In this document: in pieces, positions 23,790 through 35,398 of the stretch | Position numbering within the stretch: the stretch's first letter is position 1 | How the letters are laid out: each line of letters begins with the position of its first letter | Assembly (NCBI RefSeq): GCF_001625195.1 | Contig: NC_054390.1 | Coordinates: 4,922,027-4,986,026 of the forward strand | From: Drechmeria coniospora | Lineage: Eukaryota; Ascomycota; Sordariomycetes; Hypocreales; Ophiocordycipitaceae | DNA length: 64,000 nt | Reading direction: 5' to 3' | Position numbers and translations under genes: made by a program | The notes under the pieces: model-generated | Seen by the model: the letters and a program-made list of their open reading frames with translations, nothing else | Database searches by the model: none | What the model was told of the DNA's origin: nothing

Positions 23790-25583
23790 ACGCGACTCGA
23801 CCGACGCTGGCTGCATGACGCATGCATGATGCACGATACTGGCCTGGTGCGCTGCGGGGTGGGCACACCATGGATAGATTGGTTCCGCCATGACTAGCCA
23901 GCTAGCGATTGTGCATGTGCCGGCATCCGTCGTCGTGACGGTGGCAGCGACGGACGGAGGCTGACTGTACCGACGCTTATTCCCGTAACACTTCCTTGGT
24001 CAATGCCATGTTCATTCTAGTTGGACACGCTTTCTCTGCATTCACCTCCCCGCCGCATATTGTTCCTGCGCCATATTCTGTCGCCAGCGGGCGAGGGAGG
24101 GAGACAAGCATGGGCGGAGGCAAGCATAGATGGAGCAAGCATCGACGGAGGCATGTCATGCAACTGTCTTGCTGAGCGGCGATGCTGGATGCATCATGGC
24201 TTGGTTGGGGGTACTTTGCTCGACGTCGCCATGGCGTCGGCCGATGTCGCAACGCCCAAGTCCGAGCTCCGACTGTTCCGAAGGTGAGCAGACGGCTTAG
24301 CTTCCCATCTTACGTGCTCCATAGCTCGTTGATCAATGAATCTATCACGAAGCTGCCATTTTGCGGGGGCGAGGGACCAGAGCGGGCGAGGGACTGAAAC
24401 GGGCAACGGACCAGAGCGGGCGGCAGGGAGCCCCGTGGCGTGCAGGGGTGAGCCAGGTCGTTTGGCGACGAGGAACCAGGAGTGAAGCGGAGCTTGCTCG
24501 ATCATGGCTGCCCCTTGCGGCCTCTCCCGTCAGCGCTCGACCGGTCAGTCCCCCCAACCCCGCCGCAATCGGCAGGGGGTTTCGCGAGAACCATGGAGTC
24601 GTGCCAAGGTAGGCTGACGTACGAGTACAATATAACCATGGACTCCATTCTTGCTATGCGTACTCGTTCGTTTATGCAGAGGTCGAGTCAATTGGGAGGA
24701 GAGTTGGGAGGAGAAGAATGTCGGAGCGTATGGTTATCCATGGATGGTAATGCGCAGGACGTGAATCTGCGTGTACAAGTACACCTGCTGCATCCATATG
24801 GTACGAGGTCTCGCTGTGTTTCCGAGCACGGAGTGCGGGAGTGTGGAGAGAGACGACCTGTAACGACGGTCAGGCCGTGGTTCAATATCGATAACCTGGG
24901 GCGGGCGCGCCGCTCGTCCGCGGAGCTGGTGAGTGTTCGCGGCGGGGCCCGCCCCTTGTTCCTCTCCTTGACGCCGGTTGACTCACATGGCTCTCATGCA
25001 ACTCACGCACAGAACTGACGATGGTCCTCCGGAGTAGAGCAGAAGGGCGCGATGCACAAGAACGGGACACCTTCATTGTGTTTTTTTAGCATCTTCTCAT
25101 TTCGCTACGGGATGGTGTGGGGGGTGGGGGGGGGGTAGGAGGCAGGAGCGGCAAGTGGCAACTACTCTTTCGTTGCTTCTAGCTTCCTTGTTGGTCCCTT
25201 CGGCCTTCGGCATTAGGGAGGGGAGGAAGGAGAGAGGGGGGGGGGCTCCTGCTGGTGCCTGGCGGTGTCTGGCGTCGTTCCTTCCGTCACTTATTTCCAC
25301 GAGGGGCAGGCAGCTGATGCAAGCGCGGAAGTAGTCGGTTGTATCAAAATGGGTGTTCGCCCGAAATAAATTCAGCTGCCTCTTGACTCTTGCCAATTTC
25401 GTCCCGCCCTCTCTCTGAACATCTATTCATCTATTTTTCTCTCTGTTGCTTTTACATCCCTCTGTCCATCTATTCGCCTCCGCCGCCCTGTCGTGAGTTG
25501 CTTTTTGTCATCCCGGCCGGCGAAGGAGAGACACGGAGCTGTGGGCCGGCCCCGGACCTCGCCGTTCCGGATGAGAGGTGAAA
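23790..25583. other. Intergenic region upstream of the MFS transporter
   Basis: Nearly 1.8 kb with no gene I can support. Open frames on both strands (for example 24482-25018 on +) have no domain-like content. GTAC words are sparse here. Short G-runs lie near 25126-25135 and 25238-25247. The final ~200 bases are CT-rich (CTCTCTGTTG, CCCTCTGTCC), as expected of a fungal transcription start region. Confidence 0.5.
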
Positions 25584-27530
25584 ATGCCCGCCGACAACGA
25601 CGCACACGGGCAAGGATGTGCGGACCAAGAGAGGTTCGATGATGGACGAGAGGATGCCGCGTTTGTGAATTCCGTCGGCCCTGTGCATCGTTCTGCGTCG
25701 CGCCCCCCGGCATCAACCGCTTCACCTGCCGTTGGCTCACCCACCTCCCCGGCGCCCTCGGCATTACCATCGACAGCAGCAGCGGCACCGACACCGCCCC
25801 GACCAACTGTCCTCGCTTCTGATACGGCTCCCACCATGGCGTCGCCGCCGCCGCCGCCCAGTCCGCAGCTGCCGATGCCGTCAAAGCAGCAGCCGTCGTC
25901 GACAGTCGACCTCGACGGCCTCACCAAGGGACGCAGCCCCGCCGAGCTCGCCCTCGTCATGCTCGCCCTCTGTCTGTCCCTCTTCCTCGCAGCCCTCGAC
26001 ATGAGCATCGTCTCGACGGCCCTGCCCGTCATCATCTCCGACTTCAAGGCCCCCGGCGGCTACGTTTGGGTCGGCAGCGCCTACCTGCTCGGCAACGCCG
26101 CCTTCGTTCCCACGTGGGGCAAGATCTCGGACATCTTCGGACGCAAGCTCATACTCATCGTCTGCGTCGTCATCTTCTGGATCGGCAGCCTCCTCTGCGC
26201 CGTCAGCGTCAACATGGCGATGCTCGTCGCCGCCCGCGCCCTCCAGGGTTGCGGCGCAGGCGGCCTCGTCACCCTGCCCAATATCGTCGTCTCCGACCTC
26301 GCCTCGCCGCGGAACCGCGCCCTCCTCTTCGGCGTCTTCGGCGCCGTCTGGGCCATCGCCTCGGCCGTTGGACCCCTCGTCGGCGGCCTTTTCACTAGCA
26401 GGCTCTCCTGGCGTTGGTGCTTCTACATCAACCTGCCCTTTGGCGCCGCGAGCCTCGCCATCCTCGTCTTCGTCCTGAAGCTGCACAATCCGCGGACGCC
26501 CGTCAAGGCCGGCCTCGTCGCCATCGACTGGGTTGGTAGCGTCCTCGTCATCGGCGGGACCCTCATGCTCCTCCTCGGCCTCGAGTTCGGCGGAGTCCAG
26601 TACTCGTGGCGCTCGCCCACGGTCCTCTGCCTCATCCTCTTCGGCATCCTCACCATTGCCCTCTTCGTCCTCTACGAGGCCGTCGCCGCCGAGTATCCCA
26701 TCATACCGCTCTCGCTCTTCCGCCACCGCAACAGCGCCGCCGTCTACGCCCTCTCCTATATGCACGCCTTCGCCTTCTTCGGTGGCTCGTACTGGCTGCC
26801 GCTGTACTTTCAAGCCGTCACGGGCGTCGGCCCCCTGCTCTCGGGCGTCTACCTGCTCCCCTTTGTCCTCTCCCTCTCCCTCACGTCGGTCGTCATCGGC
26901 ATCTTCAACAAGAAGTCGGGGCTTTACAAGCTGCCCATCACGGGCGGCCTCGCCGTCATGACGGTGGGCCTAGGCTTAATGACGACGCTCGGCGTCGATC
27001 GGAACTGGGCCAAGATCATACTGTTTCAAATCATCGCCGGCGTCGGCACCGGGCCCAACTTCACGGCACCCCTCGTCGCTCTGCACACCAACATCGAGCC
27101 TCGAGACATCGGATCCGCCACGGCGAGCTATTCCTTTCTCCGCCAGCTCGGCACCTCGACCTCGGTGGCCGTCGGCGGCGTCATCTTCGCCAACGTCATG
27201 ACGGCTCAGCACGACGCCCTCGTCCGCACCGTCGGTGCTCCGCTCGCCGACCGCTTCGGAAGCGACCAGGCGACGGCCAACGTCTTCGCCGTCCGTGACT
27301 TGCCCCTCGGCGACCGTCTCGTCATCCAGGAGGCCTACTGGAACGCGCTGCAGAAGATGTTCATCGTCTACGCCGCCGCCGCCTGCACGGGCTTCCTCAT
27401 CAGCTTCCTCGTCCAGCAGAAAAAGTTGAGCAAGTCTCACCTAGAGCACAAGACGGGTCTGGCGTCGCTGAAGCACCGAAACGAGGGCAAGGAACCCGCC
27501 ATGGACGAGGAGAAGACGGCGGCCCCTTGA
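25584..27530 (+). CDS. MFS drug:H+ antiporter, DHA2 type (14 helices)
   Basis: Intronless frame of 648 residues from the first in-frame ATG; a GTG six bases earlier is not used as a start in fungi. A ~115-residue Pro/Ala/Ser-rich cytosolic N-terminus precedes the membrane core, so a later ATG at the MASPPPPPSP segment is possible. Transporter signatures: LDMSIVSTALPVI (motif D1 in TM1), GKISDIFGRK (motif A, loop 2-3), RALQGCGAGG (motif B region), WAIASAVGPLVGGLF (motif C of antiporters) and SWRWCFYINLPFG. The remaining helices bring the total to about fourteen, matching the DHA2 multidrug/azole and toxin efflux subfamily. The substrate cannot be told from sequence. The neighbour on the 3' side is the convergent oxalate decarboxylase; I see no biosynthetic cluster, so secondary-metabolite export is only a possibility. 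Confidence 0.92.
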   Translation: MPADNDAHGQGCADQERFDDGREDAAFVNSVGPVHRSASRPPASTASPAVGSPTSPAPSALPSTAAAAPTPPRPTVLASDTAPTMASPPPPPSPQLPMPSKQQPSSTVDLDGLTKGRSPAELALVMLALCLSLFLAALDMSIVSTALPVIISDFKAPGGYVWVGSAYLLGNAAFVPTWGKISDIFGRKLILIVCVVIFWIGSLLCAVSVNMAMLVAARALQGCGAGGLVTLPNIVVSDLASPRNRALLFGVFGAVWAIASAVGPLVGGLFTSRLSWRWCFYINLPFGAASLAILVFVLKLHNPRTPVKAGLVAIDWVGSVLVIGGTLMLLLGLEFGGVQYSWRSPTVLCLILFGILTIALFVLYEAVAAEYPIIPLSLFRHRNSAAVYALSYMHAFAFFGGSYWLPLYFQAVTGVGPLLSGVYLLPFVLSLSLTSVVIGIFNKKSGLYKLPITGGLAVMTVGLGLMTTLGVDRNWAKIILFQIIAGVGTGPNFTAPLVALHTNIEPRDIGSATASYSFLRQLGTSTSVAVGGVIFANVMTAQHDALVRTVGAPLADRFGSDQATANVFAVRDLPLGDRLVIQEAYWNALQKMFIVYAAAACTGFLISFLVQQKKLSKSHLEHKTGLASLKHRNEGKEPAMDEEKTAAP

Positions 27531-28230
27531 CGTGGGGCTTTTGGGCCGTCGTTTCCGATGGACTCTTTTTCTTTTTACCGGACATGTAGCGTTGCTTTTT
27601 TTTGGTCAGACACTGCACACATTTGGCATACATGCAAGCACGAGCATAGTCATAAATAGGACTTGACATCTCTCAGTCCCTCGGGTACTCGACGATCGTC
27701 TGGCTCCTGCACCGACGATTTCGTGCGTTATGGAAACTGCATACGGAGTACATTTAGCATAGACACAAGCACGATCCTAATTATAAATAAGACTTTAGCT
27801 CACTCCGTCCTTTGAGTGCCCGACAATCGTTTGCCTCTTGTACTGACAATTTCGTGCCTCATAGAAACCGAATATATTCGGCATGCCTGCAAGCACGAGC
27901 ATAATAATGAGCAGGATCTCACATATCTCGGTCCTTTGGGTACCCGGCCTTCAATTGGTTTTTGCACAGACGATTCGTGCTTCATGGGATGCGAGGGTAT
28001 CCATCATGTCAGATTTCAATCACGAAACTGCATACAAAACAAACCTGCCAGCTTCTAGCACTTTTGTACATGGCGGGATTTCAAGGACTTTGCATTTGAG
28101 CAGAGCCGTGCTAACCGGCCGATGACTGAGAGTCGCAGAGGTGATCGTGTCAAGGTCCAAGTCGCATGGAAATCTCGGGGTCGCGGGGCCCGCCGTCCTC
28201 AGTATTTTTTTTGTTTTCCGCTCTAGGTGA
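27531..28230. other. Convergent intergenic region between MFS transporter and oxalate decarboxylase
   Basis: 700 bases between two stop codons. Most of it is occupied by the three tandem repeats listed next. A further fragment (GAAACTGCATAC at about 28024-28035) matches part of repeat unit 1. Confidence 0.7.
27621..27995 (+). repeat. Three degenerate tandem repeats of about 125-131 bp
   Basis: Units begin at about 27621, 27752 and 27876 (spacings 131 and 124). Shared landmarks in order: ATTNRGCAT near the start; GCAAGCACGAGCAT (unit 2: ACAAGCACGATCCT); a C/T-rich segment TCAGTCCCTCGGGTACTCG / TCCGTCCTTTGAGTGCCCG / TCGGTCCTTTGGGTACCCG; then CCGACGATTTCGTGC / CTGACAATTTCGTGC / CAGACGATTCGTGC; and a final TTATGGAAAC / TCATAGAAAC / TTCATGGGAT. 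There is no long open frame, so this is non-coding or untranslated. Many differences between units look like transitions. Confidence 0.85.
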
Positions 28231-29735
28231 CTAGGGTTTGGTAATTTCGTCCTTTCCCGCGTCCTTGATGCTTTCCAAGAATTGGTCGCCCGCTCTTTTA
28301 TCGTCGGCAAAGAGATGATCCACGACGAGCCGACGTGGGGTCTCGCCCATCCACTGGAAGAGCGAAAAGTCGCGGAACTGGTCGGCGCGGAAAATCTCGA
28401 GCATCTCGACAGGCTCGTCGCCAATGTTCTCGACAAAGTGACCCATGTTCTTGGGCACGATGCCGACGTCGCCGGCCACGTAGTCAAACGTCCTCGCCGT
28501 GCCCTCGGCGGCAAAAATGGTGACGCGGGCGCGGCCGCGGATGAAAAAGGACCACTCGTCGGCGAGAGGGTGCCAGTGCATCTCCCGCAGCGCGCCTGGC
28601 TCGATGATGGCGTGGGCGGCGGCGACCGTCTTGGAGACGGGGAAGTTGTTGGAGTCGGTGATGCGCACCTGGCCGCCCGTCGTCCTCTTGGGCTCTTGAT
28701 CAAGCATCTTGTGGGTGAAGCGGTACTCGCTCTTTTTCACATGCTTACCCCTTGGGCGCTCCTCGTCAATGGAACCCGGCCGAGAGCCCTGGAAGATGTA
28801 CTTTTCACCCGCCGGCAGGTGCTCGAACAGCTCGGGTGCGAGGTGAAAGTTTTCGGCAATGACCGACTTGGGCGTGTGGGCTGGAGGGGAAACGAAAAGG
28901 TGAGCTTGGAGGGCAACAACAACGGCGCAGGCAAAGGGGGATCGGTGGTGGCACGCCTTACCCAGCCAATCCGTCAGAATAAAGGTGGACTCCTCGGAGA
29001 AGCGGCCGTCGTCAAAGATAAGCAGAAACTCGGTGCCGTTGTCGCCCAAGCCCTGCAGGGAGTGGGGGACGCCGCTGGGAAAGTACCAGAGGTCGCCCTT
29101 CTTGAGGTCGTCGATGAAGTTGCCGCCGTCGTAGTCGAGGGCGGTGACGCGGACCTCGCCCTCGAGGACGTAGGCCCACTCGGCTTCCTTGTGCCAGTGC
29201 AGCTCGCGGATGACGCCAGCACCGAGCCGCATGTTGACGCCGGCGAGCTCGACGCTCGAGGGAAGCTCGCGAATCGTCGTTTGACGGGTCCAGCCGCCTT
29301 GCTGGGTCGACGTCAGCGCCGGGCTCGTGACGGCAAGGTCAAGGCGGCAAGCGAGACGCAAGCAGGTCTCACCTCGATGCGCGTGTGCGAGTCGGCAAAG
29401 CTCCAGCGCATGTTTTGCATGGTGCCGTGGTCCGTCGACGGCGGCCGCACCATGTCGGGAGACTGGCGGGAGCGATCGCGGTTGTAGGGCCCCAGGACGG
29501 ATGCCCCTTGGCCGTTGCGCCAGGGCCTCGGGTCGAGCCGGCGACCGACGGCATCGACCTTGCCGTCGTACGGATCGCGGTGACCGGGCGTGTAAGGCTG
29601 GCTGCCGGCCTTGTTGTGTGTCAGGTACTTGTCGGGCAATTCGAGGCCGTTGAGCAGCCGCTGTCGCGGGCTGTCGAGATGAGGCAAGGCCGCGGCAAGG
29701 CTGGCGCCGAGGAGTAGCTGGGCGGCCCACCTCAT
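28231..29735 (-). CDS. Secreted oxalate decarboxylase (bicupin)
   Basis: Converts oxalate to formate and CO2 with manganese. Three exons: 29735-29373, 29301-28962 and 28880-28231, about 450 residues. The N-terminal signal peptide is clear (MRWAAQLLLGASLAAALPH), so it is extracellular or wall-associated. Cupin 1 has ELHWHKEAEWAYVLEGEVRV (His-x-His and Glu metal ligands) and FPSGVPHSLQG (fourth ligand His). The lid FSEESTFILTDWL corresponds to the SENST lid of Bacillus OxdC, whose Glu162 favours decarboxylation over oxidation; the Glu is present. Cupin 2 has EMHWHPLADEWSFFIRGRAR and VPKNMGHFVENIG, then EMLEIFRADQFRDFSLFQW. Both metal sites look intact. It is transcribed toward the MFS transporter. 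Roles in oxalate detoxification or pH control are inferred from the family. Confidence 0.94.
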
Positions 29736-31557
29736 GGTTCAATGGACGTTGGTCAAGGTGTCGGCGAAGGTGACGGTGATGATGACGGCGATGAGGGTGA
29801 CGAGTGTGCAGGTAGGGAGTCGTGGAAGCGTGCCTTGGGGAGAGGGCAGAGCCGGAAGCGGTCGAGCTTAATACCTGCCACACCCTGCCGGAGCGCTCTC
29901 GGTTCGGGGGTGCAAGCGCGCGGCCGGTCGGGAGCGAACTGTCGATGGGATGATTGGACGAGGCAGCAAGGTGGTTTGCTGTGGAACCCTTCGCACCCTG
30001 CCATGGGTATGCTGTGCAACTCGACGTTCATCTGACGTCGGTAAGTTCATGACGACATCGAGCCGGGCCGGCATCTTCCAGTCCGATATGCCGAGCCAAG
30101 TCCGAGGGGGGCGGGCCTCGCGCACGGTCAGCAGGGAGGGACAAAGGCGGACAACCGGACGATTCGGATGAGAAAGTAGCGGCACACGACGGCATAGGTT
30201 GGGCCCTTTTGGTGTTCCGTGGACGTTTCCATAAGGAAAGGGGGTGGTTCTGAGCTGTGACGTTTTCATCGAGTTGAATCGCACCAGTCAGGTCCCAGGT
30301 CCGAACCCATTTTTCCGATCCTGCGCTGTGGAGCGGATGGAGGTGGAGGGTGTACAGTACTTACTGTATTACTCTAACTCTCCGTACCGTGTTCTTAGTC
30401 CACTTACAACTACATGTTGTTGTAACATGTAAGTAAGTACTGTAATAATACATGTACTCCTTACTCCGTACTCCTTACTTCGTTGTACATGAACCTTAGG
30501 TGATCTTGGTATCGAGTTTCTTGAAGTGCCTATGTACGGAGTATGATAATAATTACTACTTACTAGTAGGTAGGTAAGTACTTTGTACATGTACATGTTG
30601 GCGTGTACTGTACTTAGTACTGTACAATAGTGCATGTCAAGTACACCTACTCCGTTCAATTGCAAATGCATCCTTACAGTGTACTGTACTTAAGTAGGTG
30701 TGCTATAACTACAACTGCAGTACTTATTCCCGCCTGCCACCACCAATGCACGACCAGCGCTTCTCCGTACATGTCATATTCCATGGAGCATTAGCATGTA
30801 CAGCCCCGGGGAGCCTGTACCAGCAAGCACGGGCGGAGTGCAGCTGGCGAAGCATCGTGCACGTACATGTATAGAACTTTGTACCTGCACGCTCATGTGC
30901 GAGTATTGAGTAATGCGAGTGATATGGAACAAGGATTTAGTACTTGTACTTAAGTATACGCACATTAATATCTGCGATGGTCATTCCTGTCCGGCAGATC
31001 CGGGGAGGGGAGCCCGCCCGATGTCGCCATTTCGAAAAAGATGAGCAACTAGACTGCTAGTACCCAGCACCCAGCACCCAGAAGGCACCTGCTAGCTTAG
31101 CACCTGGAAATGGATGCTCGATTTACAGGCGGAACTGCTCCCAGGAGCGCTTGCGAGCATCTCCGTCGGCCCCTTTTCGCAGGTCTGCCCCCAAGTGCGG
31201 ACTGCGACGGTGCCCAGACCAAGGTAAATGTGGGTAGGTGTACGGAGTGCATGTACTCCGGACTGTACTGTAAGTACTGGAGGTACGTACCCACCAAGTT
31301 TGGCCACCACAAAGTACTAGGCGGTTGAATCATGTGCGAGCTTGTATAATACACCACCCAGCGCTCTGTATTACTCCGTACGTGCACTCGTCGGAGTGCA
31401 GGTGCGCGCTGCCTGATGTAACTAGTAGGCACCTACCCACCAAAACTCGCCTTCACCAGTGCTCCTGTGCCAAGTCCCCCACCGTCTCGTTTGCAGCATT
31501 TTTGCCTCCCAAGCTCCCCCTCGCCGCAACTACGACAAGATATGATCCCATTGAGCC
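29736..31557. other. Divergent intergenic region with GTAC island
   Basis: Promoters of oxalate decarboxylase (left) and the DUF1275 gene (right) flank a GTAC-motif island at about 30350-31400, with dense words at 30410-30480, 30530-30640 and 31230-31290. No gene seen. Confidence 0.55.
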
Positions 31558-32463
31558 ATGACGTCCAACTCTCGCGCGGCCGACGGTGACGATGGCGGTC
31601 GGGGCCATTTGCCCTGTCAAGCGAATGAGGCAGAACCCCTCCTTGGCCGTAGCAGGCCGCGGTCGGTGGCCGGCGGTTGGCACAAGCGGATGACGGCCGA
31701 CATCTCGCGCTCTCGAGCGGACCTCGTCTTGCTGCTCTGCTACGTCGTCACGGGGCTGCTCGACAGCGCCTCGGTCCAGGTCTGGGGCGCCTTCGTCTCG
31801 ATGCAGACCGGTAGGTCGGCGGGTGAGGGAGAGACCCGGGCTCCGAACTTGGCTCACCTCGGTGCAGGAAACACCGTCTACGTCGGCCTCGGCCTCGCCT
31901 CCCTCCTCTTCCCGCCGACGACGGCGCGCCTCTACAAGTCGGGCGTCTCCCTGCTCTCCTTCTGCCTCGGCTCCTTCCTCCTCGCCCGCTTCCACCGACG
32001 CTTCTCGCCGACGAAGCGCTGGGTGCTCTGCGTCTCCTTTGCCGCCCAAACCCTATTCGCCGTCGCCGCCGCCCTCGTCGTGACGGTCAGCAAGCCGGCG
32101 TCGAGCGATGCCGTCGACTGGACCGTCCTCGTGCCCCTCGTCCTCGTCGCCTTCCAGAGCAGCGGCCAGGCGGTGGCGAGCCGGGCTCTCCGCTACAACG
32201 CGCTGACGAGCGTCGTCCTCACGAGCATCTACTGCGACCTCTTCTCCGACGAGCACCTGTTCGCCCGCCGCAACGGCGAGCGCGACCGTCGGGCGGCCGC
32301 CCCGCTGCTGCTCCTGCTCGGCGCCGTCGTCGGCGGCGTCTTTGCCCACAGCGGGATCGGCATCGGCGGTGCGCTGTGGACGGCGGCCGGGTTGAAGCTG
32401 TCCATCGTCCTCTTGTGGTTCCTTTGGCCCGCCGACGTGGCCGAAGCGGACGAGGAAGGGTAG
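31558..32463 (+). CDS. DUF1275 (YoaK-type) membrane protein
   Basis: Exons 31558-31810 and 31868-32463 encode about 282 residues. A hydrophilic N-terminus (about 45 residues) precedes SRADLVLLLCYVVTGLLDSA, the family's first helix. VWGAFVSMQTGNTVYVGLGL is the hallmark DUF1275 motif (F-x-x-MQTGNTV-x-x-G). Further helices: SLLSFCLGSFLLARF, WVLCVSFAAQTLFAVAAALV, VLVPLVLVAFQSSGQAVASR (Q and ALRYNALTSVVLTS are family-typical), APLLLLLGAVVGGVF and LWTAAGLKLSIVLLWFLW; six helices in total. The 57-nt intron is a multiple of three and contains no stop, so unspliced RNA would add 19 residues inside the MQTG/NTV motif and probably harm it. DUF1275 proteins are of unknown function; transport is often guessed. 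Confidence 0.9.
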   Translation: MTSNSRAADGDDGGRGHLPCQANEAEPLLGRSRPRSVAGGWHKRMTADISRSRADLVLLLCYVVTGLLDSASVQVWGAFVSMQTGRSAGEGETRAPNLAHLGAGNTVYVGLGLASLLFPPTTARLYKSGVSLLSFCLGSFLLARFHRRFSPTKRWVLCVSFAAQTLFAVAAALVVTVSKPASSDAVDWTVLVPLVLVAFQSSGQAVASRALRYNALTSVVLTSIYCDLFSDEHLFARRNGERDRRAAAPLLLLLGAVVGGVFAHSGIGIGGALWTAAGLKLSIVLLWFLWPADVAEADEEG

Positions 32464-35398
32464 TTTGACGGGCATGACGCATGCGCATGCTTGTCGTCAG
32501 CATCTAGCATTGCAGTGCCGAGCACTGCCTACTCGGTACTACCTTGAAACTCGACGGCTGCATCCGTCCATCCATGTCCATGTCCATGTCCATGCGACGC
32601 CGTTTTGCATACGCACCATTTCCATCAGCCTGCCCACCGAAGGCCGTGCTTCGTTTGTCCCCCCCTGCCCGTGCTTCGCCTGCGGGCGATGCAGATGGAA
32701 GGCAGCGTTCGGACATGCCCGGCTGCACGTACGACTACGCATGCTCGGCTGGATGCCACGCCCCGGCCCGCGTACGGAGCGACCGTTCCGGCAGGGGGCG
32801 GCGGCATGCGGCAGCCGCCTTGATCGATTGACCGGTCGGTGGTGGTGGAGGCTTCGCCGTCTGCGGAATGTTGGAGGGGAGGTGCCCTGCGAGGAGGCCC
32901 TGGGGTATCACGTCTTGCCGATGCCATGCCATGGCCGTGACCGCATTGACCCCGAGGTCAAGGTGACGCGTGTCATCCGAAGCCATCCACTGGTATTGAT
33001 ATTTATGAGGAGACGACAAACAGGGTACGCGGTGCGGCGAGGAGAACGGCAGAGGCGAGTCGGGCTGTCGCGCATCCTTGCTGCCGCTGCTCGACGACGA
33101 CTCAAAACAACGAGCCAGGCCGAGGGCCCAGAACGGCCAAATGGCAGAACGAAAAGGTTCATCAAGGTTATTGGCCGCATCGTGTCTCGGGTGGCTGGGA
33201 ACGCTCACTGGTCTCGGGCCACCACGCTGGGCCATGCCAGCCGTGGCAGCCGTTTCTGCCATTCGGCCAGTGCCGCCCGCGGTCCTGTGCGGTCTAGACC
33301 CTACACCTGCACCCTGCCCTGAGCTTGGCTGGCGTTGGATGCTGCAATCGCCTGGAACGACATCCGATACAGTAGTGCCCCGTACACGAACAACTGCTGA
33401 CCACCTCCTGCAAGGAGGTGATTACCCACGAGGACTGTGTTTGAGCACGCTCTACTCCATACTTGCAGGTAGCTTTAGTGCTTGTTTAGTGGGCAGGCCC
33501 CCAAGCTTGGCTTAGTACTTACAGTACTTTTTACGGCCAGCCATGCGTCGAAGTCGAAGGCACCGACCGCTAGGGCAGCAGCAGCAATTCTGGATCGTCT
33601 CCTGTTCTCGCTCCGCTCCGATCCGTTCCGTTCCATGGCGAAATCTGTTTCTGCAGGTTCGAGAAGAGCCATGGCCAGACAGTGAACTAAAAGGGCGCGT
33701 GCAGCTTCCATCAGCGCGCGTCCGAGCGAGAACGGAGAGGCCATCGAATTGCCGCTGCCACCTGTGAAATAAAAGTCCCTGCTCAATGGTCGGTCGGTAC
33801 GCATGTCAAAGGTACTGTACAAGCCGTGCTGTGCCTAGTATTAGTGTTGGCCAAGTTAGTACCATGCAGCAGCACCAAGAACGCGATACCGCGGCAGTCC
33901 TCCGTACTACATGCACCTGTGCTGGTGCCTGTACATACTCCCTCCGTACGGTAGTACGCTGCGCTGCGTAAACCGATGCGGAAATCCCCTGGGGCCTCCC
34001 CTTGGCTGCGGCCGTCGAATGCCGGCGAGCTGGCGGGCCGATGACGTAACCGCAGGCGTCACCTAAACGCTGTACCTTGGTACTTATACTGCGCTTGCAA
34101 GCGCTGTAGCACTCCAGGCCGTCGCAGACTAGCGAGGCCCGCGGCCTCGCAGAAAGTAGCGTTTCGTCGTTCCCGTCCTGCCTCGCCGTGCTTCATACGA
34201 CGGCGAATGGAGGCAACTACGGCGCAAGCACTACCGCGACGAGCACGCTACGTGGCGGAGGGAATGCCGATACGATTCCGCTTGTGAGCATTTGCCGTTG
34301 GTAAGCCAGAACACGGGGGGTGGGCGGGGAGCAAAGTGGCGCCTGTTCGTCGTCGTCGTTTTCCTACAGCTCCGTGAACGCCGAGTCTCGAGACGCCGGG
34401 GTCCTCAGCCAGTCGTCAGCGATGATGCAGCCCCAAAGCGCGGACGAGCGACCACGACAAGAGCACGCCAAGTATGGTGCACATGGTGTTGCCATCATCC
34501 GCAATGTACCACGCAGGTGCATGGTACATGTCCCCCGCGTAGCTCCATCATGGCCGCCATGGAACGGCCGCCCCCTCCCCCGTATTGAATGGCCATCCTA
34601 CCCCACCAAAGACGTCGACTTGGCCGTAACAAGCCAAGGCAGGCCGAGGCGGGTACAAGGTACCGATGCGCCAACGCAGACCCATGTACGAGTACGTGCA
34701 CCCCAAGTACTCGAGCCTGCACAGTACTTCGGCCATCCTGCGCACGTCTAGTCGAATCGGAAACGAGACACGTGGGAACGTGTACATGTACTTTTGAGCA
34801 TGTATCGGTACATGGGTGCATGTATTATTACTTGCTTGTCGACGGCTTCCTCGCAAGTGCTCCTACTACCAAGCTAGCTGCAAGGTATGGAGGTATGCGT
34901 GCGTAGCAGGTACATGCGCTGTACTTGCAGGCAGGTATCGTTTTCAATCATCGTCTCCTCGTTTCTTCCCTCGCCTCGCCTCGCCTCACCTCCAGCCAGC
35001 CTCCGTCATCCACCCCCTACACCTACAGACGAACGTCTTTACTTCTCCCCTCCCTTGCCCTACCATTCATTCATTCTGCCTTGCCCGCAACGCTACTTTA
35101 TGACAGTTCAGCTCAGTCGATTCCATCGCAGCATCGTTTCGACCATTTCCCCTCCCCCTCCCTCCCCTGCCCTGCCTCGTCATCGCCATTCGTCCGGCAA
35201 GCAACTCCAAGGCACGGTTGAGGCGAGTGTTGAGCGAGTACTCTCTGCTGTACAGTAGAGCGGCAGCACGACGACGAAACACCAACCCGCTCCCGAACCC
35301 TTCGTCGCATCCTCGACCTAATTTTGGACAACGAAATCCCTGCCCACCCTTGACATTTTTCATGCGCAGGAGCCCGCCAGAGGCACCCATCACCAGCC
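32464..35398. other. Intergenic region upstream of the kinase gene
   Basis: About 2.9 kb. Open frames such as 32465-33322 (+) have no recognisable domain and biased composition. A TCCATG hexamer repeat lies at about 32574-32597. GTAC words recur at 33480-33530, 33800-33960 and 34480-34930. From about 34940 the DNA is CT-rich and is probably promoter and long 5' leader of the kinase. Confidence 0.55.

Noticed and set aside
28282..29487. 401-codon open frame on the plus strand
   Set aside because: It is antisense to the oxalate decarboxylase exons and runs through both introns. No domain-like sequence.
32465..33322. 285-codon plus-strand frame after the DUF1275 gene
   Set aside because: Biased His/Arg composition, includes the translated TCCATG repeat, and has no recognisable domain or splice structure.
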